Assembly: GCA_964475755.1 (NCBI GenBank) | Contig: CAYYXR010000022.1 | Span: 1 to 48,014, forward strand | Direction: 5' to 3' | DNA length: 48,014 nt | DNA from: UBA11612 sp964475755 | GTDB taxonomy: Bacteria > Pseudomonadota > Alphaproteobacteria > Rhodospirillales > Rhodospirillaceae | In this document: positions 16,217 to 24,521 of the stretch, in pieces | Position numbering within the stretch: position 1 is the first letter of the stretch | How the letters are laid out: each line of letters opens with the position of its first letter | The notes under the pieces: model-generated | Database searches by the model: none | Told to the model about the DNA's origin: nothing | What the model saw: only the letters and a program-made list of their open reading frames with translations | Made by a program: the position numbers and the translations under genes

Positions 16217-17419
16217 ATGAGCAGGGGAAAGAGCACGCAAGAACGGTTGAGCGCGCTGCGGCACATCGCGGCGGCGCTGCTTGTGTGCGTGCCCATGTCT
16301 TTGCTGGCCGCGTGCGCCACCAGCGTCACCCAAACCGCTTATGATCCGAAAAACGGCGACGGTGTCGGCGGCACCGGAATCAAGCATGCCCAAAACAGCG
16401 AGCAGAACGGCGACGGTATTGGCGGCACCGGCATTGTCGGCACCATTTCCGGCTTCGGCTCCATCATCGTCAACGGACTGAAGCTGGAGTTCGATCCGCG
16501 CACCGACGTTGAGACGGATGGTAAACCCGCAACGCTGGAAGCGCTGAAGGTCGGCCAGGTGATTCGCGCCGTGGCCGGCACCAAGGACGGCAAACTGTAT
16601 TTGGATGCCATCGACATTCAGCACGCGGTCACCGGCCCCATCACCTCCATCGATCACGCCGGCGAAACCATGATGGTGCTGGGCCAGAAAATCCGCCTGA
16701 ACCTCGGCGGCGACGATGCGGCGAAACGCGCCTTCGAAGATCTTTCGACGGGTGACATTGTCAGCGTGTCCGGTCTGCGTTGGGCAGACGGCACGATCAT
16801 TGCGACCCGTGTGGATGAGCAGCCCAAGGATGAACGCATCATGGTGCGCGGCACCGCGAGCGTTGTCGGCAATGGTGCGGTTCAAGTGGGCGGTCTCAGT
16901 ATTCCGATGAACGGCACCGTTGTCAGCGCACCTGAAGCCGGCGCGCAAGTCTTCGCGGCAGGCCGGATGATCAACGGCACCTTTACACCCGATGTGGTGA
17001 TCGGCGAAGCGCCGCTGCCCTTCGATGAAAAGGTCAGCGACGTGTCCCTGGAAGCCTATGCGCCGAAGAGCGCGGATGCAGGGGGCGCGGTCAGCATCCA
17101 CGGCATCACTGTCGAAGGCGCGGCGCTGCCCGCGGGCACACAGATCAACGACCGTATCGTGATTACGGGCCGCATCGCCGCGCCCAACAGAATTACCGCG
17201 AGCGGCATCGAAAAGGTGCGCACGGTTGTGACCATTCACGCCGCCCGCCCCGACCTGCGCCCCTCGACGGTGCGCCCCGAGGTTACCCGGCCCGAGCGTG
17301 TGGCGCCGCCGCGCCCCGAAGTGCCGGAGATTCCGAAGTTCATTCGCCCGGAAGCACCGAACCGTCCGGAGCGCCCGGACATTGAGCGGCCACAAGGCAT
17401 TCTGCCGCCGATGGCCTAG
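16217..17419 (+). CDS. DUF5666-domain lipoprotein with proline-rich tail
   Basis: 400-residue predicted lipoprotein. A charged N-region and hydrophobic helix end in the lipobox LLAAC; Asp is absent at +2, so outer-membrane sorting would be expected. Then comes a glycine-rich repeat (NGDGVGGTGI, then NGDGIGGTGIVG) leading into SGFGSIIVNGLKLEFD, typical of DUF5666. At least three beta-rich DUF5666-like modules follow. The last 60 residues are rich in Arg-Pro (RPEV, RPER) and resemble a cell-wall-spanning or disordered linker. ATG 16217 was preferred over 16160 because it gives a normal lipoprotein signal. It lies after the DUF6502 gene and probably belongs to the same functional pair. Confidence 0.75.
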   Translation: MSRGKSTQERLSALRHIAAALLVCVPMSLLAACATSVTQTAYDPKNGDGVGGTGIKHAQNSEQNGDGIGGTGIVGTISGFGSIIVNGLKLEFDPRTDVETDGKPATLEALKVGQVIRAVAGTKDGKLYLDAIDIQHAVTGPITSIDHAGETMMVLGQKIRLNLGGDDAAKRAFEDLSTGDIVSVSGLRWADGTIIATRVDEQPKDERIMVRGTASVVGNGAVQVGGLSIPMNGTVVSAPEAGAQVFAAGRMINGTFTPDVVIGEAPLPFDEKVSDVSLEAYAPKSADAGGAVSIHGITVEGAALPAGTQINDRIVITGRIAAPNRITASGIEKVRTVVTIHAARPDLRPSTVRPEVTRPERVAPPRPEVPEIPKFIRPEAPNRPERPDIERPQGILPPMA

Positions 17420-17427
17420 CTTGTGGC

Positions 17428-17742
17428 CTAACCAGCAATTCGGTTTAGGTTTGGCACGCGCGCACTGCCCGGCGGCGTTTTATCTTTCAACAATTCAAAA
17501 CTGACCCTGGTGACGTCGGCCAGATTACCGATGCGCGCGGCGATAACGTTTGCACGCTGATCGCAGACAGCGACGAGACGCACATCCAAACGGAAGGCAC
17601 CTTTCTGATCAACGCGCGTGAACAACCACGCCGGTTCCAAATCGAAGCGGTTGAGAATGTCGAGGACGCGGGAGAGGACGGTAAGATTACCGGCGTACCT
17701 AACCGTAAAACGGCAAGGTTGAGAGTCTTGAACGGAAACCAT
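17428..17742 (-). CDS. Small ACT-like domain protein
   Basis: 104-residue protein with an ACT-like beta-alpha-beta pattern: CRFTVRYAGNLTVLSRVLDILNRFDLEPAWLFTRVD, then a strand (RLDVRLVAVC) and IAARIGNLADVTRVSFE. This resembles small regulatory subunits such as IlvM, where each protomer gives one ACT domain that binds an amino acid, but no catalytic partner lies beside it. ATG 17742 has AAAGGA just upstream and was chosen over an ATG-less extension to 17772. Its 3' end faces the DUF5666 gene, 8 bp away. ACT assignment is moderate. Confidence 0.55.
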   Translation of the reverse strand: MVSVQDSQPCRFTVRYAGNLTVLSRVLDILNRFDLEPAWLFTRVDQKGAFRLDVRLVAVCDQRANVIAARIGNLADVTRVSFELLKDKTPPGSARVPNLNRIAG

Positions 17743-17912
17743 GGCAAATCCTTTGCGGAAAAATGTGGGCACGCGCGAGCGAACAACGGCCCTGTGAAGG
17801 GGCCGCGGTGCTAATTCGCGTGCTAATCCGCAAAGTGGTGTGCATGGCGTTCATGACGGGCGGGAAATTAGCCGCCTAAAGACGATAAGTCTAGACGGCG
17901 GTCGCTCTGGTC

Positions 17913-17937
17913 GGCGAGCACCTACACGGTGCCCGCC
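17913..17937. other. Hairpin in the 298-bp gap between two leftward genes
   Basis: GGCGAGCACC at 17913-17922 and GGTGCCCGCC at 17928-17937 pair with one mismatch around a 5-nt loop. It lies about 100 bp downstream of the TPR gene stop on the minus strand. No T-run follows, so a classic intrinsic terminator is unlikely. The rest of the gap shows nothing recognisable. Confidence 0.35.
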
Positions 17938-18040
17938 GGCCAGGCCTCATGGAAGACTACTGCGATGCGCTGCTTCCAACTTGTTCGCCGGCGCTCATGG
18001 TGAGCGCGACGTAGGTGGTGGTGTCTTTGAAGGCCGCCGC

Positions 18041-18451
18041 TTAATCGACCGCCGGTTCGGTGGGATTGAGCGTCTTGGCTTTGGCGTAGTCGGCCTTTGC
18101 CGCACCTCTCTTGCCCATGGCGTAGAGCAAGTTGCCGCGGTTGACGTATACCGCCCAAGCTTCCGGGGCATACGCAACAGCCGCATCGCAAGCATCCAAA
18201 GCGCCTCCGAATCTTTGAAGCTGAGTCATGTGAATGCAGAGATTGTTCTGCGCCATGGCGGTTTGCAGGGGCGTAAGCCCTTCGGTCTCGACAAGATCGG
18301 ACGCGGCTCCGGCGCCCGCGACCCAATTTTTCGCGGTGACGGCATCTGCGCTTTTGTCGAGAAGGCTATGGATTGTGCTGGTGTCGTGGGCCTGGGCGGC
18401 CGAGACGGTGGTGAGGAAGAAGATCGCTGGTAACGTAACTGACTTTTTCAT
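18041..18451 (-). CDS. Exported TPR-repeat protein
   Basis: 136-residue protein with a signal peptide (MKKSVTLPAIFFLTTVSAAQAHD) and two to three TPR-like helical repeats. The clearest is WAVYVNRGNLLYAMGKRGAAKADYAKAKTLNP; before it are AMAQNNLCIHMTQLQRFGGALDACDAAVAYAP. Such small periplasmic TPR proteins usually mediate protein contacts; no partner is apparent. ATG 18451 is preceded by GGAAAG and gives a proper signal sequence, whereas a longer open frame upstream to 18826 has no protein-like content. The gene is divergent from the dienelactone hydrolase across 226 bp. Confidence 0.7.
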   Translation of the reverse strand: MKKSVTLPAIFFLTTVSAAQAHDTSTIHSLLDKSADAVTAKNWVAGAGAASDLVETEGLTPLQTAMAQNNLCIHMTQLQRFGGALDACDAAVAYAPEAWAVYVNRGNLLYAMGKRGAAKADYAKAKTLNPTEPAVD

Positions 18452-18546
18452 GGCTACTAACTTTCCTAACATTGCTAATGGTGGTGTAGCCTCCCGATAA
18501 GAATGGTAGCGGACACGGCTAGGGCATGTGTATTCAAATTGTGCAG

Positions 18547-18566
18547 TGCAATATGATTTTATTGCA
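18547..18566. promoter_or_regulatory. Inverted repeat in the divergent TPR/hydrolase promoter region
   Basis: TGCAATA (18547-18553) and TATTGCA (18560-18566) form a 7-bp inverted repeat with a 6-nt spacer, inside the AT-rich part of the divergent gap. A third GCAATA lies at 18569-18574. It could be an operator; no regulator gene is adjacent. Confidence 0.35.
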
Positions 18567-18677
18567 TGGCAATATTGGATCCGGGGGCTCTTTTGGAGAC
18601 GCCATGCAAACCGGCGCTGACACCGTTCCAGTCGCCGGGCGCGGAAATGTAGGCATTCAAACGGGGTAAGCCGGGAT

Positions 18678-19394
18678 ATGAAGACCGAAGATCTTGAATA
18701 TAAGGACGGCAATGTGACGTGCCGGGGGTACCTGGCGTACGACGAGTCGCATGCCGGAAAACGCCCGGGAATCCTGGTGGTGCACGAAGCGTTCGGGCTG
18801 GGCAAACACGTCATGGACCGGGCCAAGATGCTCGCCGACTTGGGCTACGTCGCCTTGGCCGCCGACTTGTATGGGGACCGCAAACGCGGCGAGACCCTGA
18901 AAGAGATCGGCCCCTTGATGAATCCCTTGCGGGAAAACCGGCCTGCCTTACGCGTGCGCGCACGCGCGGCGCTCGATGCCCTGGCAGGCCTTTCAACGGT
19001 CGACACATCGCGCATGGCCGCCATCGGATACTGCTTCGGCGGAACCACGGTTCTGGAACTGGCGCGGAACGGCGCGCCCGTAAAAGGCGTGGTGAGTTTT
19101 CACGGCAACCTCACCGCGCCGCTGCCCGCAGAGAAGGGCAAGGTGAGCGCGAGCGTGCTGGTGTGCAACGGCGCCGACGATCCATCCATCCCGCCCGATC
19201 AAGTCGTCGCCTTTGAGGAAGAGATGCGCCAGACGGGCGCCGACTGGCAGGTGATCAATTACGGCGGCACCGTGCACAGCTTTACCAACCCGGCCGCCGA
19301 CAGCTCTCTTTTGCCCTACACGTTATATAACGAGAGCGCCGACAAACGGTCCTGGATTGCGATGCGCGCGTTCTTTGATGAGATATTTGCGTAA
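18678..19394 (+). CDS. Dienelactone hydrolase family protein
   Basis: 238-residue cytosolic alpha/beta hydrolase of the dienelactone hydrolase family, using Cys rather than Ser as nucleophile. Cys119 sits in GYCFGG, an Asp at 167/168 in GADDPS, and His200 in VHSF, completing the triad; the early HEAFGL motif carries the Glu that contacts the Cys in this family. Catechol-pathway dienelactones are the classical substrate, but many members act elsewhere. The TAA overlaps the ATG of the DenD-like gene (TAATG), so the two are translationally coupled. The pairing with a sugar-acid dehydrogenase-type protein suggests lactone opening in sugar-acid metabolism, which is inference. Confidence 0.88.
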   Translation: MKTEDLEYKDGNVTCRGYLAYDESHAGKRPGILVVHEAFGLGKHVMDRAKMLADLGYVALAADLYGDRKRGETLKEIGPLMNPLRENRPALRVRARAALDALAGLSTVDTSRMAAIGYCFGGTTVLELARNGAPVKGVVSFHGNLTAPLPAEKGKVSASVLVCNGADDPSIPPDQVVAFEEEMRQTGADWQVINYGGTVHSFTNPAADSSLLPYTLYNESADKRSWIAMRAFFDEIFA

Positions 19395-20473
19395 TGCGGA
19401 TTCTCATAACAGGGGCGGGCGGCATGATCGGCGCGAAGCTAGTGCGCCGGCTGGCCGGTGCAGGCAAATTGAGCGGTCAGGCCATCACGGCATTGGACCT
19501 AGTCGATTTAGCCGCGCCGCAAGCGCCTGAACATTTCGCGGGTGAAGTTACAACGGCGGGCGAAGATTTATCGGCGCCCGGCGCGGCCGACACATGGACC
19601 CGGAAAAAACCCGATGTCATCTTTCACCTGGCCGCCGTTGTGTCCGGCGAAGCGGAGGCCGATTTCGAGAAGGGCTACCGCGTCAATCTGGACGGCGCGC
19701 GTCAGATATTCGATGCGGTGGTCCGGGAACACAAAAAGAGCGGAGGTCAATACAGCCCGCGCGTTGTGTTCACGTCTTCCATCGCCGCATTCGGATCGCC
19801 GCTGCCCGATGTGATCGAGGACGATTTTCTCACCGCGCCGTTGGGAAGTTACGGCGCGCAAAAGGTCATGTGCGAGGTGATGATCAACGATTATTCGCGC
19901 AAAGGGTTTTTCGACGGGGTGAGTTTGCGCCTGCCCAACATCTGCGTGCGGCCCGGAAAACCCAACGCCGCCGCGTCGGGATTTTTCTCCAACATCATTC
20001 GCGAGCCCTTGGCCGGCAAAGAGGCCGTGCTGCCGGTAGAGGGCAGCGTGCGCGCTTGGCATGCAAGTCCGCGTTCAGCGGTGGGTTTTCTCGTCACTGC
20101 GGCCGAGGCAGAGTTGTCATCACTCGGCGGGCGGCGCGCCCTGAACCTGCCCGGCGTGTCGGCAACCGTGGCCGAGCAAATCGAGGCGTTGCGCAAGATC
20201 GCCGGTGAAAAAGCCGTGGCCTTGATCAAAGCGGAGCCGGACGAAAATATCGCCCGGCTGGTGCATAGCTGGCCCAAGGCGTTCAACCCGGTCCGCGCGT
20301 TGGCGCTTGGGTTTACAGCCGAAACAAATTTCGAGGACATCATCCGTGCCCACATCGAGGATGAGATGGGCGCGGAGTCCGGTGCGGGCTCGTGTTCGCG
20401 CAGATCGAACGGCGCACCGTCATCTTCAATAATAATGGCAATTGCATCTTCCATGGCGGACATGCGCACCTGA
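19394..20473 (+). CDS. denD: DenD-like NAD-dependent dehydrogenase with aberrant C-terminal extension
   Basis: 359-residue extended-SDR protein matching D-erythronate dehydrogenase: GAGGMIG near the start, HLAAVVSGEAEADFEKGYRVNLDG, FTSSIAAFG, and the family block SLRLPNICVRPGKPNAAASGFFSNIIREPL with HASPRSAVGFL. The catalytic Tyr-X3-Lys is YGAQK. It oxidises a sugar acid such as D-erythronate with NAD; the exact substrate is inferred from family. The conserved sequence ends near residue 323 (AHIEDEMG), where homologues normally stop. The remaining 36 residues are the antisense of the phosphatase gene, and the normal stop is missing. Translationally coupled to the hydrolase upstream. Confidence 0.78.
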   Translation: MRILITGAGGMIGAKLVRRLAGAGKLSGQAITALDLVDLAAPQAPEHFAGEVTTAGEDLSAPGAADTWTRKKPDVIFHLAAVVSGEAEADFEKGYRVNLDGARQIFDAVVREHKKSGGQYSPRVVFTSSIAAFGSPLPDVIEDDFLTAPLGSYGAQKVMCEVMINDYSRKGFFDGVSLRLPNICVRPGKPNAAASGFFSNIIREPLAGKEAVLPVEGSVRAWHASPRSAVGFLVTAAEAELSSLGGRRALNLPGVSATVAEQIEALRKIAGEKAVALIKAEPDENIARLVHSWPKAFNPVRALALGFTAETNFEDIIRAHIEDEMGAESGAGSCSRRSNGAPSSSIIMAIASSMADMRT

Positions 20474-22113
20474 ATCTTATGATAGCCGCCGACCTTGTAG
20501 GCATAAGAAATAAGATTCGAAAGATATTCGTCCACGCAAACGCTGAGCTGAAACGCATCTTTGTCCGAGGCGCCGCTGCGCTTAAGCAATGGTTCGAGTT
20601 TGGCCTGAAGCGCCGCGATTTGCTTCAAGTCGTTTTCGATTTCAAAGTTATGAGACTCGCTGGCCGGTGATTTACCCCCCTTGAACGTGAGCGCAAGGCA
20701 AGTGAGATCATCGGATTGCTCGAAATCACCAACAAATTTTTCAACATCTCCAATGACGGTCGAAACGATGTCCTCCGGCGAGGCGCCGTTCGCTTTTTTA
20801 AGAACCGACACCAAGCGGTCGCGGCCGAACATGTTCTGCCCGGAATCGAAGGCTTGGTTGATACCGTCGGTATAGAGAAAAAGCGTGTCACCCGAGGAAA
20901 GAATTGCGGTCTTTTCCGCGTAGGTCGCGGTCGCCTCGACACCCAGGGCCATGCCCGCCGTCGGATCCAGCGGCTGAACGGAGCCGTCACCGCGCACCAA
21001 CAGCGGACTCTCATGGCCGGCATTTCCGAACGTGATCTTTCCGGTTTCCAGATCAATGACACCGTAGAACATAGTCACGAACAGTTTGATCGGGTTTTGC
21101 GCTTTCAATCGCCTGTTGACTTCACTCAACACCAACGACAGCATTCTTAGTTCTTCGGCGACAGACCCGAGTAGCGCCCGGCTCATGGCCATAAACAGCG
21201 CGGACGCGACGCCCTTGCCTGAAACGTCAGCGATGGCAACACCCAGATGCTTCTCGTCGATATAAAATACATCATAGAAATCGCCGTCCACCTGGCGCGC
21301 GGCGTGCATGAACGCACTGATTTCGTAACCAGAGTGCGCCGCGAAATCGTGCGGCAAAATAGATTCCTGCAAACTTTTCGCGAGCGCCAGATCCTGTGTC
21401 ATCTGCTCGAGTGCGCGTTCCGATATGTCATTGGACGCGCGTAGCTCTTGAGTCAGGTGCTCCAGCTCAAGCCGGGCCGCTTCCACCCGCCGGGTCTCCT
21501 GCTGCGCTTTGTCGGCAAGGTCCTTGTTGTCGAGCTTGAGCATGATGTTGGTGGTGGTCGTGATATTGAGCAGGCGCGAGGCGACGAACAGGAAATACGA
21601 GAACACCACGAACGTAATGGCCGTGATCAATGTGTAGGGCTCATTCAATGCTGCGAAACGTAGCGGGATGACCACCACCATCGGCGCGAAGAACGCCAGA
21701 AAGCAGAACCACAGGTACGACATTGAAAGAGTAGACCCCGACGCATAGCACGCCAGAATCATGACGGTGTACATTTGCTGCGCGACGGCACCGGCGGGCA
21801 TCAGAAACAAGACAAAGCTGGACCAGGTAAGACTGGTTGCCCCCAATGACAGGATCACCCACCACCGCCAGAATGTCATCTCATGCGGGCCGGGCGCGCG
21901 AGCCTCAAAGCGGCTGCACACCCATACGCGGGCGAGCAGGATTGTCGTCATCGCCGCCGCCCAGGTGATGAGGTGCGCAAGGGGCACGAATTCGAATTGC
22001 ACCAAGAAAAGGAAGGCGACGCCGATTAAGGAGACACCAACGCCCGAACGTGTTCCGGCGAACACCAGACGGACCTGCTCGGCCCTGACTTCGGGTGACG
22101 CCTTGCTCGGCAT
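19891..22113 (-). CDS. Membrane SpoIIE-type Ser/Thr phosphatase with truncated HATPase domain
   Basis: Membrane-bound RsbU-like regulator of partner switching. About six TM helices (to residue 190) are followed by a coiled-coil signalling helix, a PP2C/SpoIIE phosphatase domain and an anti-sigma-type HATPase. Phosphatase motifs are VDGDFYD, DVSGKGVASALF, YTDGINQAFD and SDDLTCL. The HATPase N-box is VDEYLSNLISYAY, and its G1 box is IIEDDGAPFD. The expected G2 box (usually GGLGI-like) is absent: after APDSAPI, near position 20367, the frame runs into the antisense of denD for about 160 residues, down to 19891. Start ATG 22113 follows the damaged STAS gene. The phosphatase half may be active; the kinase-like half is probably not. 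Confidence 0.75.
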   Translation of the reverse strand: MPSKASPEVRAEQVRLVFAGTRSGVGVSLIGVAFLFLVQFEFVPLAHLITWAAAMTTILLARVWVCSRFEARAPGPHEMTFWRWWVILSLGATSLTWSSFVLFLMPAGAVAQQMYTVMILACYASGSTLSMSYLWFCFLAFFAPMVVVIPLRFAALNEPYTLITAITFVVFSYFLFVASRLLNITTTTNIMLKLDNKDLADKAQQETRRVEAARLELEHLTQELRASNDISERALEQMTQDLALAKSLQESILPHDFAAHSGYEISAFMHAARQVDGDFYDVFYIDEKHLGVAIADVSGKGVASALFMAMSRALLGSVAEELRMLSLVLSEVNRRLKAQNPIKLFVTMFYGVIDLETGKITFGNAGHESPLLVRGDGSVQPLDPTAGMALGVEATATYAEKTAILSSGDTLFLYTDGINQAFDSGQNMFGRDRLVSVLKKANGASPEDIVSTVIGDVEKFVGDFEQSDDLTCLALTFKGGKSPASESHNFEIENDLKQIAALQAKLEPLLKRSGASDKDAFQLSVCVDEYLSNLISYAYKVGGYHKIQVRMSAMEDAIAIIIEDDGAPFDLREHEPAPDSAPISSSMWARMMSSKFVSAVNPSANARTGLNALGQLCTSRAIFSSGSALIKATAFSPAILRNASICSATVADTPGRFRARRPPSDDNSASAAVTRKPTAERGLACQARTLPSTGSTASLPAKGSRMMLEKNPDAAALGFPGRTQMLGRRKLTPSKNPLRE

Positions 22114-22207
22114 GGGATCGCTAAAAGCGCGGCCGAGCGCGAATAGAACGCCGGCGCCTGAACCGCCCGGCTCATTGCCCTTTCGGGCGGGACTTACCCC
22201 ATCTGGT

Positions 22208-22559
22208 TCAGTCGCTGTGCTCAAGGTCGCCCAGACTGTCGATGATTTCAAAAAGGCTGGTAAACCCGGCGACGGTCAAAACGTCGCGCACGTTGGCGGT
22301 GGGCGCCGCCAGCACAAGCGTGCTCCCGCGCGCGCAAATCTTGGGCTGCGATCACAAATACGCGAAGCCCGGCGCTGGAAATATAAAGGAGGTCGGAGAG
22401 ATTGAGAACGACACGCTTGTGTGAACCGCTCACGACATCGCTGACGGACTTTTCCAGTTTATCGGCGTTCGCGGAATCCGCCCGGCCGGAGATGTGCAGA
22501 ACCGTAGAATCCGTTTGAGAGGAGGAACGGACTTCCAGAATTTGGCTTCCTTGCTGCAT
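22208..22559 (-). pseudogene. STAS anti-sigma-factor antagonist with frameshift
   Basis: An RsbV-like STAS domain is clear: STVLHISGRADSANADKLEKSV, then VVLNLSDLLYISSAGLRVFVIAA, where SSAGLR includes the phosphorylatable Ser. After DLRAR the frame is lost. Reading two bases out of step restores GSTLVLAAPTANVRDVLTVAGFTSLFEIIDSLGDLEHSD and a stop at 22208. The break is in a CG-repeat tract (CGCGCGCGC at 22327-22335). Loss of one CG unit explains it, so it is either a real mutation or a base-calling error. Start at 22559 is the best guess; a TTG at 22628 is possible. It is the expected partner of the phosphatase just downstream. Confidence 0.7.
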
Positions 22560-22688
22560 TGGCGGGACTGCGAATATTTGAACGCCTACGGGTGTAAAGA
22601 CGGGAACGCCAAATGGCAATTGATCCAAGGGCGCCGCCGCAATAGGGCATATGGCGACACACGCGATTGATGCTATGACCTGCCGGTC

Positions 22689-24518
22689 ATGGCTGCGCCT
22701 CTTCTCATTTTACGCGATATTCATCTGACCTTCGGCGGGCCGCCGCTGTTGGACGGCGCGTCGTTTTCGGTCAGTGAAAGCGAGCGTTTGTGCCTGGTGG
22801 GACGGAACGGGTCGGGGAAATCGACACTGCTTAAAATCGCCGCTGGGTTGATAGACCCGGAATCCGGCGAGCGCGCCCTGCAGCAAGGCACGTCAGTGCG
22901 ATATTTGCCGCAAGAGCCCGACTTCGCCGGATTTGAGACGGCGCTGGCATATGTAGAAGCAGGCCTCGGCGAACACGACAATCCGCATTTCGATCCGCAC
23001 CGGGCGCAATACCTCCTGACCCAATTCGGCCTGCGCGGCGATGAAGACCCGTCAAAACTTTCAGGGGGCGAAGCGCGGCGCTGTGCCCTTGCCCGCGTGC
23101 TTGCGCCCGACCCCGATATTCTGATGCTGGACGAGCCCACCAACCATCTCGACCTGCCGGCCATCGAGTGGCTGGAAAGCGAGCTTGCAAATATGCGCGC
23201 GGCCATTGTGATGACCAGTCACGATCGGCGTTTTCTGTCGAATCTTTCGCGCAGCACCGCGTGGCTGGACCGCGGGCAGGTGCGCACGTTCGACGAAGGT
23301 TTCGCGCGTTTCGAGACGCTCCGCGACGAGATTTTGGAACAAGAAGCCCTGGCGCAGCACAAACTCGACCGCAAGATCGCACGGGAAGAGGAATGGGTGC
23401 GCTACGGCGTTTCCGGGCGGCGGAAAAGAAACGTCCGGCGCATGCGCGAGCTGGATGACTTGCGTCGCCAAAGGCGTGAACACCGGGGCCCCACCGGCAA
23501 TGTGCAGATGGCCGCTTCCGAGGCCGACGCCAGCGCTAAGTTGATCATCGAGGCGAAAGGCATATCGAAATCCTACGGCGGACGCGCCATTGTCAAAGAC
23601 GTGAGCGTGCGCATCGCCCGCGGCGACCGGATCGGCATCGTGGGGCCCAACGGCGCGGGCAAGACCACGCTTTTGAATATGCTGACCGGGGTGCTCACAC
23701 CCGATACCGGCACCGTGAAGCTGGGCGCGAACATTGAAATGGTCACACTCGATCAAAAACGGGAGTCCCTTGATCCCAATTCCACACTTCAAGATGCGCT
23801 GACTCAAAACGACAGCGACATGGTTGCGGTGGGCAATTCCACCAAACACGTCATCGGGTACATGAAAGATTTTCTGTTCGGCCCCGAGCAAGCGCGCACT
23901 CTTGTGCGCAAGCTTTCCGGGGGCGAGCGGGGGCGGCTGATGCTGGCCCGGGCCTTGGCTAAATCTTCAAATCTGTTGGTTCTGGACGAGCCCACCAACG
24001 ATCTCGATCTGGAAACCCTCGATTTGCTGCAGGAGATGCTGAGCGAATACGCGGGCACCGTTCTGCTGGTGAGCCATGACCGCGATTTCCTCGATCGCGT
24101 TGTCACATCGGTGATGGCCTTTGAGGAAGGCGGCCGGTGGGTGAGCTATGCCGGCGGGTATTCGGACATGGTCGCTCAGCGCGGTTATGGCGTGGGCGCG
24201 CGCAAAGACCAAGCCAAGTCCGCGGCACCCAAGCAAAAGTCGTCCGACGCTCCAAGAAACGCCGGATCGGCCGCACAAAAAACCAAGCTGAGTTTCAAGG
24301 AAAAGCATGCGCTGGAGACCCTGCCCGCTAAACTGGACGCCATGCGAAAAGAGGCGGCCGCACTGCAGACAAAACTGGACGATCCCGAATTCTTTGCGCG
24401 CGATGCCGAAGCGTTCAACAGAACGGCCAAGGATCTGGATAGCATATTGACCGCGATCAACGAGGCGGAAGACGAATGGTTGGCCCTGGAGATGCTCAGA
24501 GAGGAATTAGGGGGCTAA
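22689..24518 (+). CDS. ABC-F family ATPase (Uup-like)
   Basis: 609-residue soluble protein with two ABC domains and no membrane segment, typical of ABC-F ribosome-associated factors. Domain 1 has Walker A GRNGSGKST (38-46), signature LSGGE and Walker B LMLDEPTNHLDL. Domain 2 has Walker A GPNGAGKTT, LSGGERGRLMLARAL and LVLDEPTNDLDL. The linker is rich in Arg and Lys, and the C-terminus (FKEKHALETLPAKLDAMRKEAAALQTKLDDPEFF...) is the coiled-coil domain typical of Uup. Likely roles are resolving stalled ribosomes or, as in E. coli Uup, effects on precise excision of transposons. It starts a rightward run; the next gene begins 4 bp after its stop. Confidence 0.88.
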   Translation: MAAPLLILRDIHLTFGGPPLLDGASFSVSESERLCLVGRNGSGKSTLLKIAAGLIDPESGERALQQGTSVRYLPQEPDFAGFETALAYVEAGLGEHDNPHFDPHRAQYLLTQFGLRGDEDPSKLSGGEARRCALARVLAPDPDILMLDEPTNHLDLPAIEWLESELANMRAAIVMTSHDRRFLSNLSRSTAWLDRGQVRTFDEGFARFETLRDEILEQEALAQHKLDRKIAREEEWVRYGVSGRRKRNVRRMRELDDLRRQRREHRGPTGNVQMAASEADASAKLIIEAKGISKSYGGRAIVKDVSVRIARGDRIGIVGPNGAGKTTLLNMLTGVLTPDTGTVKLGANIEMVTLDQKRESLDPNSTLQDALTQNDSDMVAVGNSTKHVIGYMKDFLFGPEQARTLVRKLSGGERGRLMLARALAKSSNLLVLDEPTNDLDLETLDLLQEMLSEYAGTVLLVSHDRDFLDRVVTSVMAFEEGGRWVSYAGGYSDMVAQRGYGVGARKDQAKSAAPKQKSSDAPRNAGSAAQKTKLSFKEKHALETLPAKLDAMRKEAAALQTKLDDPEFFARDAEAFNRTAKDLDSILTAINEAEDEWLALEMLREELGG

Positions 24519-24521
24519 CCC

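Noticed and set aside
16184..17395. 403-codon minus-strand frame opposite the DUF5666 gene
   Set aside because: Composition is skewed to His/Arg and Gly; it mirrors the repeated DUF5666 codons and has no start signal.
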